Positions 12,807 through 23,900 of a stretch of 64,000 nucleotides of DNA are shown here, one piece after another. Every line of letters begins with the position of its first letter. The first letter of the stretch is position 1. The notes beneath the pieces were generated by a model. It had not been told where the DNA came from. It ran no database searches and saw only the letters and a list, made by a program, of their open reading frames with translations. The stretch covers positions 34,280,077-34,344,076 of the forward strand of contig NC_068973.1 of assembly GCF_016808095.1 (NCBI RefSeq), read 5' to 3'. This stretch comes from Vigna angularis (taxonomy: Eukaryota > Streptophyta > Magnoliopsida > Fabales > Fabaceae). The position numbers and the translations under genes were made by a program.

Positions 12807-15581
12807 AAAAGTCTTATAAGTAATATATCATCTTATGTCATCCTATTTACTATACCAGATATTAATAATTGAAAAGTGTATTCAAAAACACTTTTCTGTT
12901 TAAAAAAAATATAAAATAAAATAAATTGTTATAAATAAAAAAATTATGCATTATCTCGATAGTATATGAGTTTTTGTACATATTAAATTATGCAAATGCC
13001 TTTTAAGTAATGACATGATCATTTAAGTATTATTGGACCATTATATCTTATGCTTTTAAAATTTCTTTTATATCACTTAAGAGGTCAAAATTTTAATGTC
13101 GTGTATAATATATATTATAAAAGTAATGTAATCAATATATTTATATATAAATGAGATTTTTTTTTCTAAATAGAGTTATGATACACATTACGAACTTTGA
13201 CATCTAAGTCATGTTCACACTTTAAAACTCATAAATAATTTGACATCACATAAAAATTTGTTATAAAGAAAAAATAAAACAAAAAAATACAAAGTAGGAA
13301 GAATTACACCAAACTGATGATAAAAATTACACCAAACAAACTATATTTATTATGAAAAAAAATCTAAATTAATGTATGGAGATAAAGCATTAAACAACTT
13401 ATATTTATTTCCATGAATCAAAATTAAATTAGTTAACACGTCATTTTCCTCTGAAACTCTAAGGAACCACTCGTTGATAAAAAAAAAAATCACAACACAT
13501 AAAAAATAGTCACACTCCAACTTTCCTCTAATCATACTCATACATAAATAACCCCCATAAATTTGACATAAATATAAGTCTATAGTCCTAAAAAAGTTAA
13601 GAAATTACCCATATTCATCCCGACTTAACAGCACATGAAGCCAACTAGAACCATCCCTAAGTGCACCATTAGTATTCATCTTAAGCCAATTGACAAAGAA
13701 AATTTGTCATATTATGTGTGTAAATGAAACTATCCTACCTTCTTTAGTTTGAATATTGAAAAACTTCAACACCAAAAAATCATTGACAATATTACTCATA
13801 CATTTCTTAAATTTATTTTCAACCAAACGCACTAACCCTTAATTTGAAAAATAATAGAAGGAATCGCAATTGGATCCTAAAATCTACTATGATATATCAT
13901 CCTCTAATCATCCAAATAGTTACAGTAATGACAATCACTTTAAGTAAAGGATTACAAGAAAACTTCATACACTAAACAATCAAATCTAAAGAAAAAACTA
14001 CAAATGTAAATCCAAAAAAGAAAACAACAAATCCTGAAAAGTTTCCTTCAACCATATCCACAATTATATATGAATAAAATAATTAATGAAAGAATAAATA
14101 AGAGAAAGAATCAACATTATTATCACACAAATAACACATAAAACATAAAACCATACCTTTTTTTTTCATTTCCAAATCAACAGGTAATTGGTCATATAAT
14201 TTTCAAAGAACAAAAGTTTTAATTGATGAGACGTCATCCAATTAAATCAGATTTCTCCCATCCAAACATTACATACTAGAATAGTAAAACTTTTTGAAAA
14301 AAAACATTAGTGTCATTCAAAATCGAATTAAGTAAATTCTTATCTCGTTAGCCATTCAAAAAGAAAAGTTACATGACAACTAAAAAAGAAAAGTTAATTA
14401 CAAGAAGATTCCTCTTTTTAATCTATATTTGTTTTTCAATTTTATTCTTTAAATAAAAGTTTTTTAAATTAAAATAATTATTTTATTAATTTTATCTTTT
14501 AAGTAATTATTTATTAAATTTAATTATTTTTTGATTTCATTATTTTTTATATTTAAATATTTTATTAATTATAAAACTACTTTCAAAATAAATAAAAACT
14601 ATTTATAATAAAATTATTTATATTTAATTTTATAATTATGATAATAACAATAATACTTTTTATTATCATAAAAAAATAAATACATATGCTTTCACACGTA
14701 TGTTTCTACTACTATATTATAATATGAATATATCGACTAGCATATTTGATTAAATTACAATTATCAAATTTAAAACAAGTCAATAGGGTTTTTTCATCAT
14801 CACGTTAGTATTGGATAGTAATTAAGCGTAAAACTAAAGTGATTTATTTTCTAAATATATGGATTAAAATTAAGAAATTCAAACTTTAGACTAGAAAACT
14901 GTCAGTTTTAAAATTATGGGCCAAAATTAAATAATTAAAACTTTAAAACTAATGTTTCGCGCACGTTAAACTAAAAGTATCAAAATATAATTAAGTTTTT
15001 AAATTTTAAAATATTAAATATTCACTAAATTGGATAAAGAAAATATAATCTTAACATTTATACTCACAGATTTATTTGTTTAACTAAATTTGTTTGGATT
15101 GGTTGAAAATATTTTATAAACCAATTTAATTTAACCTTCAATCATTCTTACTTCTTATTTTAACTTGATATGATCAAATACTTAATTCACAAGATTTCCT
15201 CCTGGATAATTTAGTGAGCGTCATGTTATTTCAACTGAGTTTAACATCTAATAATCCTTCTAATGAGAATATATATTAAAATATTTTTCAATTAATAAAA
15301 AATATTTGTAAACGTGATGTATATTATATTTATTATTTTTCATAAAATATTTACTCCAGAGTAGAATTCAATAAATGATTCAGTCTTCATCATGTTAAAA
15401 TTTACGTGTTATATCAATAAGTCAAATTTTATTTAGTTTCCTCTCATATATTATCTATACGTAGTTAAATAATGTTGAAATTAAATAAACATCACCAAAA
15501 TTTTAAACTTGCATTAGTATTAAGTTTAGAGAGAGAGAAAAAAAAAACACTGAAGAATGTACACACCAAGTGACACAGAGA
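12807..15581. other. AT-rich intergenic DNA, nothing recognised
   Basis: Long A- and T-rich stretches with short degenerate repeats. No open frame over 65 codons with family resemblance and no RNA gene or intact element detected. Confidence 0.55.
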
Positions 15582-15994
15582 GGCCATTGCTTCCAGCACC
15601 TCTATGTTTTCTTGCGGCACTCATAGTCTAAAATATCAATTATACCCTCAATGAAATAAATATATAAAAAAAGGTGTTCTTTTCAATTTAAGTTTTGAAC
15701 CGTGCGATCCTTAAATCTTCTAAATTGTAGAATCAAGAACGTAAAAATGTTATATTTTTGTATTTTAAATTGAACAAGGTAGAATGTAAAATTAATATTT
15801 CGAATTACGTAATTTAAAATACAAATTTTACAATACATTCTCAATTGTATAATTTCAAATATTTGACAACGCTTTTGAATGATGGTTGAGTGACTCTATC
15901 GTTGACTCTCACACATCAATAAGGGTAAAATTGTCATTCTATTGCATCTGTGGAGGTGCAACGAGAAAATATGATAATGCAGGAAATAATGTCC
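15582..15994. mobile_element. Possible old terminal-inverted-repeat element, about 410 bp
   Basis: The left arm (GGCCATTGCTTCC..., with CACCTCTATGTTTTCTTG) and the complement of the right arm (GGACATTATTTCC..., with ATATTTTCTCGTTGCACC) align imperfectly over about 75 bp, both ending in a TATACCCT/TTTACCCTT block. Flanks AGTGACACA and AGTGATGCA could be a decayed 9-bp duplication with two mismatches. Borders are uncertain by several bases. Confidence 0.4.
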
Positions 15995-16292
15995 AGTGAT
16001 GCAGTTTTTTTTTGGGTTTTGATGTTTGGATAAGAGGATTTTCCTCTCCTCTCCTATGCGTATTGCTTCTTACACCCAATCAAATTTCTGCCTCATCCAT
16101 AAAAAAACTACAGAGAAATTTGTTCCGTATGACTGGGAAGAGTGATTGCTTTTTAGAAAAAAAAATTCCGGAAGTGTTCATTGTATTCCGAAAGTAATAG
16201 GTTGTAAGAAAAACATTGATAGGATATAGAAAGCAATACCCATCTTATATTGGGCTACTAGGCCGAATAAAACTGGTGTGCAATAAATAAAA

Positions 16293-17600
16293 GAGTGTTA
16301 CTCTCTCCGTCACCACACAGTGCTTCCTGCACCTCTCCAACTTTTCTTATTTCCAAAACTAACCTTATATAAATATTTATTTTTTACTTTTACCTATTTT
16401 AATCTAAAACCCTAATATCATTCCCATTTGCTTTTTCACTGTTGTAATATCCTCACACGCTCACATAACCTTCATTTCTCCCTTTCATTATCTTCTTCCT
16501 TTCCTCCTCTTAGCTCTCTTATTTTTTATTTCCGTTTCCTCCTCCATTTTTGTTGCTTCCATTGTCACTGACTCATGTGATAAATTCGATGATCAAGGTT
16601 TGTTTATGCTCTTTGTAACAATTGTTAAAATTGTGGTTGCTGACCAGGATGTTGCTGCCTCTCACCTGTCGGCGATGTCGCTGCCTCGATCACCTCACCC
16701 ATCGATGATGCTCCAACTGGCGTAAATGAAACTATGGAGTACTTTTGCCCATTAAAAGGACACTAAAACCCTAAACCGACCCAGTTATAGTTACAGTTTC
16801 AGTTTCTTTTTCCATAATGCCAATGACCTATATTGCATATCTCATTTTCCCAAGCTTCCGCTCCTCCCTTCTCTGCCACACTCCTCGTCGCGTTCCTTTG
16901 CTCTCCTCCCATCGCCGAAACCACTGCCCCAAAACCACGCCGTTCCACACTTTATGTATATTTAAGTATTGATAAAAAATGTCTGATATTAAGTACACAC
17001 ATAATAATGTATTATTAAAAGAATACACCCAGTCAACAAAATGATAAATTAGACGATGAGCGTTGAAAGAGGAGTTTGAACTGAATAAAGTTGCAACTTT
17101 TGTTTGTGTAGGGTATTGAAATTCACTAAGGTGCTTTTTGGGACGATGGTTGTATTAGGTATTATAATCTCTTCATTTCCATTTTTTTTATATCAGTAAT
17201 GACTGCTTCTTCATTGCTTCTTTATATTCTGGTGGAAGTGTCATATTATTGTTGATGTTAACTAGGATATGAAAGATGAAACTGAAGAAGATGAAGAGTA
17301 CCAGGAAAGTGGCTCGATGATTGGCTCTAAAGGGGTTCCCAAGCTCGACTCAATTTCTAGTTCTGCTAGTGAGCTCCAAGAGGTAGAACTGAAAGAAGTA
17401 AAACGGATCTCTTATCCTTCAACAGAGGCAAATACAAATGTTGATATCCGTTTAAGAATAAACGGATACTGACATCCGTTTCATGAATTATGTTGGTGAA
17501 AGTTAAAATTTTTAATTACAAAAAATTAAATATTTAGAAGGACAAAAGATGAATGGAGAGATGGAGGGAGTATTTTGTGGTGGCGGAGGGAGTAACACTC
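16293..17600. mobile_element. Non-autonomous Mutator-like element with gene-like interior, 1308 bp
   Basis: Perfect 9-bp direct repeats TAAATAAAA flank it (16284-16292 and 17601-17609). The termini are inverted: the left begins GAGTGTTACTCTCTCCGTC and the right ends GGAGGGAGTAACACTC. Inside there is no transposase but much gene-like sequence: a TATATAAATA box near 16370, a long C/T-rich leader, an intron-like interval ending GCTGACCAG near 16650, GC-richer blocks at 16650-16760 and 16850-16950, and an exon-like open frame at 17269-17472 (67 codons, acidic, DETEEDEEYQESGS) preceded by an acceptor-like TTAACTAG. This is consistent with captured host gene fragments. The termini resemble those of the element at 36678-37690, so both belong to one family. 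Confidence 0.85.
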
Positions 17601-17609
17601 TAAATAAAA

Positions 17610-18320
17610 CCTTTAAAATAAATTTAAGTTATGTAGCTTGTGCATTAAAACAAATTATTATTGCACTACTTCTAAAAATTAGATTAAGGTTCGAGCAAAT
17701 TAAACGAAAGATGTATCAACCATAAATAATTAGGTAAGTCTATGTTGATTATATTAATTTCTTTAGTCCCAAGGTTGATTATATTAATGTAAATCAATAT
17801 AATAATTTATAGTTCATTTTCAAATTATATTTTCTGATGTGAAAATGTTTCATTTGTAGTTAATATACATTTTCCCACTACTATTACTTTTTTTTACTTC
17901 ATTAGATATTTAGTCCATATTGCACACTTTCTATTTCAATTTGTTTATATGAAAATTTTATTTTCAAAGTCAACTTACATGTACATTTTGCTTTTATTTT
18001 TCGGCTCTTATATTTGTCAAAAAAGTATTAACACGCTTTAATTCATATAAATTTTTTGAACTCTAGGTGTTTTAACATGGTCATAAAATCTAAATTAGCA
18101 ATGTAATTCTAATAATCGTTAAGCGACAGAAATTAAAGAATGAAAGCTATATGCAGGAATACTAAAGAAGAATAAAAGAAAAATAAGGAGAAATAATTAA
18201 AAAAAGAAGGAAATGGGAGCATAGATAGATCTTGGAGTTTAAAGCATTCTAGGGATTCGCCAAAGTTAAGGTACTCTTGTTCTCTACTTTTCTTTCCTAC
18301 ATCCTACAGTGTTTAATCTA
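17610..18320. other. Intergenic DNA and 3' flank of the HD-ZIP III gene
   Basis: AT-rich, with no coding signal on either strand. The part next to 18320 should contain the 3'UTR and polyadenylation region of the minus-strand HD-ZIP III gene. Confidence 0.6.
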
Positions 18321-21300
18321 TCAGACAAAAGACCAATTGATGAACATAAAACAGATGCAATGAGCAGATTCTTCTTCGTTTAATACTTTCCATGCAACTG
18401 CTCTCTCATAGGACACTGGCCTACCCATGCTCGACAAACAGATTCCACCTTGAATACACATGAAACCCTGCAACAAACAACAATCATGCTAAAATGTTAT
18501 AAACTTAAACATAATCAGTGAAGAGGTAAATAATGATTTTATTTGGTCCTGCAGAAAACATTTTACCTGCTGCATTATCTGGGGGAACTCGCTGCACAGG
18601 GTTTTCTTTCCATTGTCATCAAAAATCTTTTCCAGGGTTATGTCTTGAAGTGCAACCAAAGTTGTTTCAAGCATGTCAAGTCCAGCTTGATTTGCAAACG
18701 TAAAAACGGGTAATGCCTGCAAAAATCATGTATGTTAACTTATACTGTCATAAATATTAACATTGCAGAATAAGAAATATACTAAAAGATATTATTACCT
18801 TTAAAGAGCAGCACAAAATTGCATCTGAGTGATGCCAAAGAGGCTTGAGAATGGATTCACTGCCTTCACATTTAAGAAGTTCTACCCCTAGATAGAACCT
18901 GCCATGGAAACAATCATAGTAGCACGTGTCAGGCTATTATAGGTCATGCTTCTTTCCTTGGTAATTCTCGAAACTTGAGCAACATAGTCTAGGTTTTAAA
19001 TGACTCACCTATAGCTGTTAGAGATCCATCGAGCAAGTGTTTGAGCCTCAGGAGTGCCAGGTGGTAAGTGAAATGCATTGTGAGAACCAAAACGGGAAGG
19101 AGAAAGTGCTAATGAAACCCTTTGAACAGAGGCAATGATACTACGAACATACTGTCTGGCCATGGTTGCTATGTTCTCTTGAAGGTGGACTTCAAATGCA
19201 AACTGGAATGCTATTGTCATCACAGATTTTGTGCTCCCAGAATGACCTGCGTTATCACCGGCTGCTTTGTTTGCTGTGGTTCCAACCTCAAGTGCAGAAG
19301 CCAGATCAAGTGTCCGGTTTGGACTAGCAGCATCCTGCATCATATCACACGTAAGACTACCATAATAGAAAACAAATAAAAAAATCAGAATCCTAACTCA
19401 ACACAATACTTGTATAAGCAAAATACACTTACTGAGCTAGAATCAAGTGGTATAATGCGAAACCCAGAAGGTAAAATGGGTGCATCATCAGAGAAAGATG
19501 CATCTATTGGAGCAAAAACAAGTTCTGCGCTGGTGCCAACTGCATGCTCGTCCACTCCACTGCAAAGCTGTGAACAGTTGCGACACTCAGGTCTGTTAGC
19601 CGTGTTCTGGAGTTTGGAAATAACCTTCTAAACTAAACTATATGCAGATATAATTGTAATAAAAATGAACTCGTTTTCATTCATGCATCCTTAGTCTGAA
19701 ATAATCCAACAAGTGTGCAAAGAGTGGAAACCATGGCTGATTAGGTAGCAAATGAGTGAAAAATTTACCAACCTAAGCGAATTTATTTTTGAAGTAACAA
19801 ATTTTAAAAGCTTTTCTTTTTGCTCTCAATTCGGGATTCGGGATTGCAATGAGGTAGTACATGGAAAGATATGTACCGAAAGAAAATGGTACTGTATAAC
19901 AAGTACTTACTTGCAAGAGGAAAACATCACCAGGTATAGTCATGTCGTCCCTATAGTAGCCCATGTTTTCAAGCTTAATAACCTCCATGAACTGTTTTAG
20001 AGATCAAGGGTCAGCAAGGAACCAGTACACACTTATAGAAAACTACAAGAATGTTAATGCAAAATCCAAAGGCAAAAGAAGATGGTGTTTTCCATTTGAT
20101 TTTCTTTTTGAAAGAAAAAAAAATGCTAAATAATAAACACTATATTCAATGCAGGAAAATACTAAATTAGAAGCAAATAACTTGCCTCTTCATGCTCGAT
20201 TGTGTGAGCTAGCGGAAGAATAACCTGACCCCCAAAACCTCCTCCTGGTCGGGCCCCTGGCAAGCTACAGGGACCGGCTTTAATGGCAGCAGCTGAATAG
20301 GCATCAATGCTGCTATCTGCCCATTCTGACCGGTGCTCCCTCAAGAATCTAAGAAGAATTGCTGGAGGAACATTCTACAAGGACAGAGAGAGTATGAGAC
20401 AACAAAATACAGTAAAATAAGTTGGAAATTGGAAAGTAAAGAATCAATTTATGTTGCTTGAGTTATTAAGTATATACTACCTGTAGCAACATGGATGCTT
20501 TGGCACATAGCACAGAACTGCTCATAGAAGGAAATCCATTGGTGTTATAGCCAAGGTTAGCTCCCATCATCTTGCTAGGTGAGGAATTCACTAGAAGAGT
20601 GACATCATCTATGCCATCACTTTCTAACATGGACCAGCCATCATCGGCAAAGCCATTGACAGCTTCATTAAAGCCCCTGCGAAAAAACAAAGTTTAAAGT
20701 TAGATACCATAACTAGTCAATTATATCAAGCAAGGGACAATTAGTGACACAAACTTGCTCAATCTCTGACTCAGTGCACGTAAAGCTGCAGGCCTTCTTC
20801 CCCATCCTGTTACACTTGGCTGAGAAACCTCTTGAGAAATCTGCCTCAAATGACGTAAGGCCTGAATGACAATTACAATTACAACAGTCCTTAACAGGTG
20901 AAAATACAAAGGCTTATACAAGCATCACATTTAGGATTCCAGATCGTTTTAAATGTGCAGAGAAAGCTATTAGGCAGAAACAAACGACTTACCGCCATAG
21001 TAGTCCTCTGAGATAGCAACATTGATGACTCATAAAGTGGGCGCAAAACTTCAGGAACACTCCATGGCTGAGGCAGAAAGTCATTATAATTTATCAAACT
21101 AGTAAGAAGGAAGAATTTCACGTCACTTCATAAAGGTGTTTATTTGACAAACCTCTAGAACCATATGATCAACAATATGGATAATGGACCCCCCTCCTTC
21201 GCAAGGTCTTATCAGATAGCCACTTGGCAGCATGTCAGCTCTAACAAAATGCTGCACCGGAGGCATAGCAGGACCATTCTGAGTATTGTTGAGTGATCTT

Positions 21301-23532
21301 TCACAGACCTAACATTGTTCAAATTACATGAGCGTCAGAGTTAGGCCGGGGAGGAGAATGAAAAGTTTAGAACTGTTCTAAAGATAACAAAGAACCGTAA
21401 GTTACATACCACTAGACTACCATCTTCCAAAAGTGATGTGTAGCGCAGCAACCAGAAGTCACGACCAGGTGCTAAAGTTGTTGGCGCATACAACTGAACA
21501 AAATGGCATATGTTGAAATTTGCATTTACTAAAGCTTGCAAGTATACTAATTCTGAGAGATGCAGATTATATTGTTATACCTGCATGTAAAGTAGCTCAA
21601 TGGTTCCACCATTTCCAGTGGACATGACATTTAGAACGTCCACGGTTCGGCAATCACGAAACCACGAGAGCCTATCTTTGAGGATTTCGGCAACCTATGC
21701 ACAACATTTTCATTTTAATTTTCAATCAATGCATCCCCACATAATTCCATAGGATTAGTCCTCTAAGAAAGAGGAAGGAACTCACCCTGGCAGGTTCTAG
21801 ACCCACAAGGCCGCAGGCACGTGCGGCCACTCCAGGGCAACCGTGAGAAATAGCAACGATTCCAATGGAATCCGGACCAGGCTACAAACATTCAGAACAA
21901 ACGTTAAGACTAACATTATACCACAAACTAGAAAATGCCCAAGATATTAATGTTGCACGGCACTAGAATAGAGCTTTCAAACATGGTAAAAATAAAATTA
22001 CATCCACTTTTCCCATTAACCAGATAAAAGCAACAGATCATTTAAGGTATGTCTTTGGAAATTCTTAATAAAATCAATTTGTATGCTTCAAGTGAAAATT
22101 AATACGAGGCTTTGACAAATTACGAAATAAATAAGAAAACAGTTGAGTGCGTAGAGGGTAGGAGCTAGGAACTAGGGACTGAGAAGATTATTTGTTTAAT
22201 TAACAATCTGGTTTCGTTAATTGAAGGTGGATGTACTTTTTTTCACTAAACGGAAATGGAATTAACAGTTTAAGAGAAAAAGGAAAGTGCGGTAACCTTC
22301 ATCCCGGGCATTTGGACCCACTCGACAGCAGTTCCAGTGGCCTTTGAAAGAAACTCTGCTAAAGTCTCCTCTGCAATGGACAAAAGTCTGCAGAAAAGAG
22401 ACAAAGACAACGCAAAGCACGAGAATAATAATATTCCATCAGTACAATGACAGATAAAACATAGGATCCAACAGGAAATGTGAAAAACCAGGTTTTTATT
22501 TTCGTTTTCACAGTTCACTATTCACTCACCCTGCAGGGCTAGCATCCCTCGGGGGATGCTGGGGCGTCAAGTGCCGCTGACCGCTCGTCACCACCGACTC
22601 ACAGCTCGTGTCCGTCGTGGCAACCGTAGCCTGGAGGAAATGATTGCAGTAGATATGAATATGAATCACCGTTTTAATTTGTATGTGATGAAGAAAAAAT
22701 ATAGTATGGTTTTATTACGTTCTGAGTCTGTTGGCGGAAAAAGCTGTTTTCATATACCAGCTGTGACACCTGCTTCTGCAATCTGTCGTTTTCCTCCATT
22801 AGTAACTTATTCATTGCTGTCAGCTTCCTGTTCACACCTTGCAGCCGTGACGCTTCTTTCCGCTGCTTCTCTCTACACCTGCAACAACCAACAAAACACC
22901 ATAATTATTACCCCTCTGAAATTATTAACTGCGAAAATTTTAATTAAGGTCTTGTTGAGTCATGAAACAAGACCAAGAAGAAGAAAAAAAAGAACAAACA
23001 AGAAAGACAGGAACTTGGGTTGGTAGGTCGTGAAAAATGAAAAATTACCACCAATTTTTTAAAAATCTTTGCCAAAGAAAACAAAAATATTGGTTGAAGG
23101 GAAGAAAAGGAGACAAGAAATACAAAGAGAGGATTAGTAAAAAAAAGTCAGATTTACAGAAATCAAGCAACCCTTTTGATAAATCAAATTACTTTCAAAT
23201 TTCAACACAAAGTTTATGTATGCAGATGGATGTTGAAAGCTAAGGATGTAAAGTGAAGGTGATCAGGAAAGAATTGAAGAAAGAAGGAGAATAGGATGGA
23301 AGGGAAGAAGTTACCTTCGGTTTTGGAACCAAACCTTGATCTGTTTGGGTTCAATGTTGGAAAGAATGGGGCACTCTCTTATGAGTTGCTGGCGGCGGAG
23401 GGAACTTGGTTTGGGGCATTCATGGTAGAGCCTTTCCAGTGCGTCCACCTGTTCGGGTGTATAGCGGACATACTTGCCGTTGTCCATTGCCACCTTGCTC
23501 CCATCTTTGCAGGCCGAACTCACAGCCATCAT
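18321..23532 (-). CDS. ATHB-15: Class III HD-ZIP transcription factor, ATHB15/CORONA type
   Basis: I assembled 18 coding exons, all in phase, giving 841 aa: 23532-23315, 22878-22719, 22630-22530, 22387-22297, 21881-21786, 21694-21581, 21493-21410, 21308-21153, 21067-20993, 20861-20755, 20676-20481, 20374-20186, 19991-19911, 19567-19433, 19334-19009, 18898-18799, 18716-18567, 18467-18321. Length and exon number fit the family. Domains: homeodomain about 17-77 (IKVWFQNRR), leucine zipper about 78-115, START domain about 155-370, and a C-terminal MEKHLA domain ending INWSFV. The start is the first in-frame ATG (MMAVSSACKDG). Details such as CKDG followed by DNGKYVRYTPEQ and GWGRRPAALRALSQRLSKGF favour the HB15/HB8 branch over PHB/PHV/REV. 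The family sets vascular, meristem and organ polarity and is repressed by miR165/166. Intron 12 has a GC donor. The ATHB8/15 distinction is by recalled similarity. Confidence 0.95.
21872..21881 (-). promoter_or_regulatory. miR165/166 target site, 3' half (start of exon 5)
   Basis: The first ten coding bases of exon 5, CCTGGTCCGG, pair with the 5' (seed) half of miR166, with one G:U pair at the end. They follow directly on exon 4 in the mRNA. The site encodes part of the START domain. Confidence 0.9.
22297..22307 (-). promoter_or_regulatory. miR165/166 target site, 5' half (end of exon 4)
   Basis: The last eleven bases of exon 4, CCGGGATGAAG, pair with the 3' half of miR166 apart from two terminal mismatches and one G:U pair. 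The intron at 21882-22296 separates the halves in the genome, so only spliced RNA carries the full site, as known for HD-ZIP III genes. Confidence 0.9.
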
Positions 23533-23900
23533 CCCTTCTCGATTTATTGTATTTATTGGTTTGAACGAGAGAAACAAAAGAAAAGAAGAGGCTTCATTAA
23601 TCAGAAGAGGAGGTTTGAGATGAGTTGGAGTTGGACATGAATGAGAGGAGAGGGAGAGGGAGAATGAAAGTAGAAACTTAAAAGAGGTACTACTCAGAGT
23701 TTGTCTGTGACAGTTGTTGGTTGTATTGTATTATATTATATTGGATGATATATGGGAGAAGAGAGAGATAGAGAGAGGGATGAGAAGTGAACGGAAAAGG
23801 TTGTTTTTCTTTATTTTGTGTGTGTGTCTGTATAAAGAATGGAAAAGGACGAGTGCTGGTATGTTGGGATGGGACAGAGAGATGGGGTTGCTTATAAGAG
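23533..23900 (-). promoter_or_regulatory. 5' leader and core promoter region of the HD-ZIP III gene
   Basis: Read on the minus strand, the DNA upstream of the ATG is C/T-rich (CTCCCTCTCCCTCTCC near 23660), as in many plant leaders. A CTTATAAG at about 23891-23898 is a possible TATA box giving a leader of roughly 330 bases. No upstream reading frame beginning with ATG is obvious. Confidence 0.35.

Noticed and set aside
22556..23026. 156-codon plus-strand open frame
   Set aside because: It is antisense to exons 2 and 3 of the HD-ZIP III gene, where the minus strand encodes the leucine zipper region with correct splice sites.
23311..23577. Upstream extension of the HD-ZIP III protein by 15 residues
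   Set aside because: The extension would start at TTG, not ATG; the first in-frame ATG is at 23532 and matches the family N terminus.
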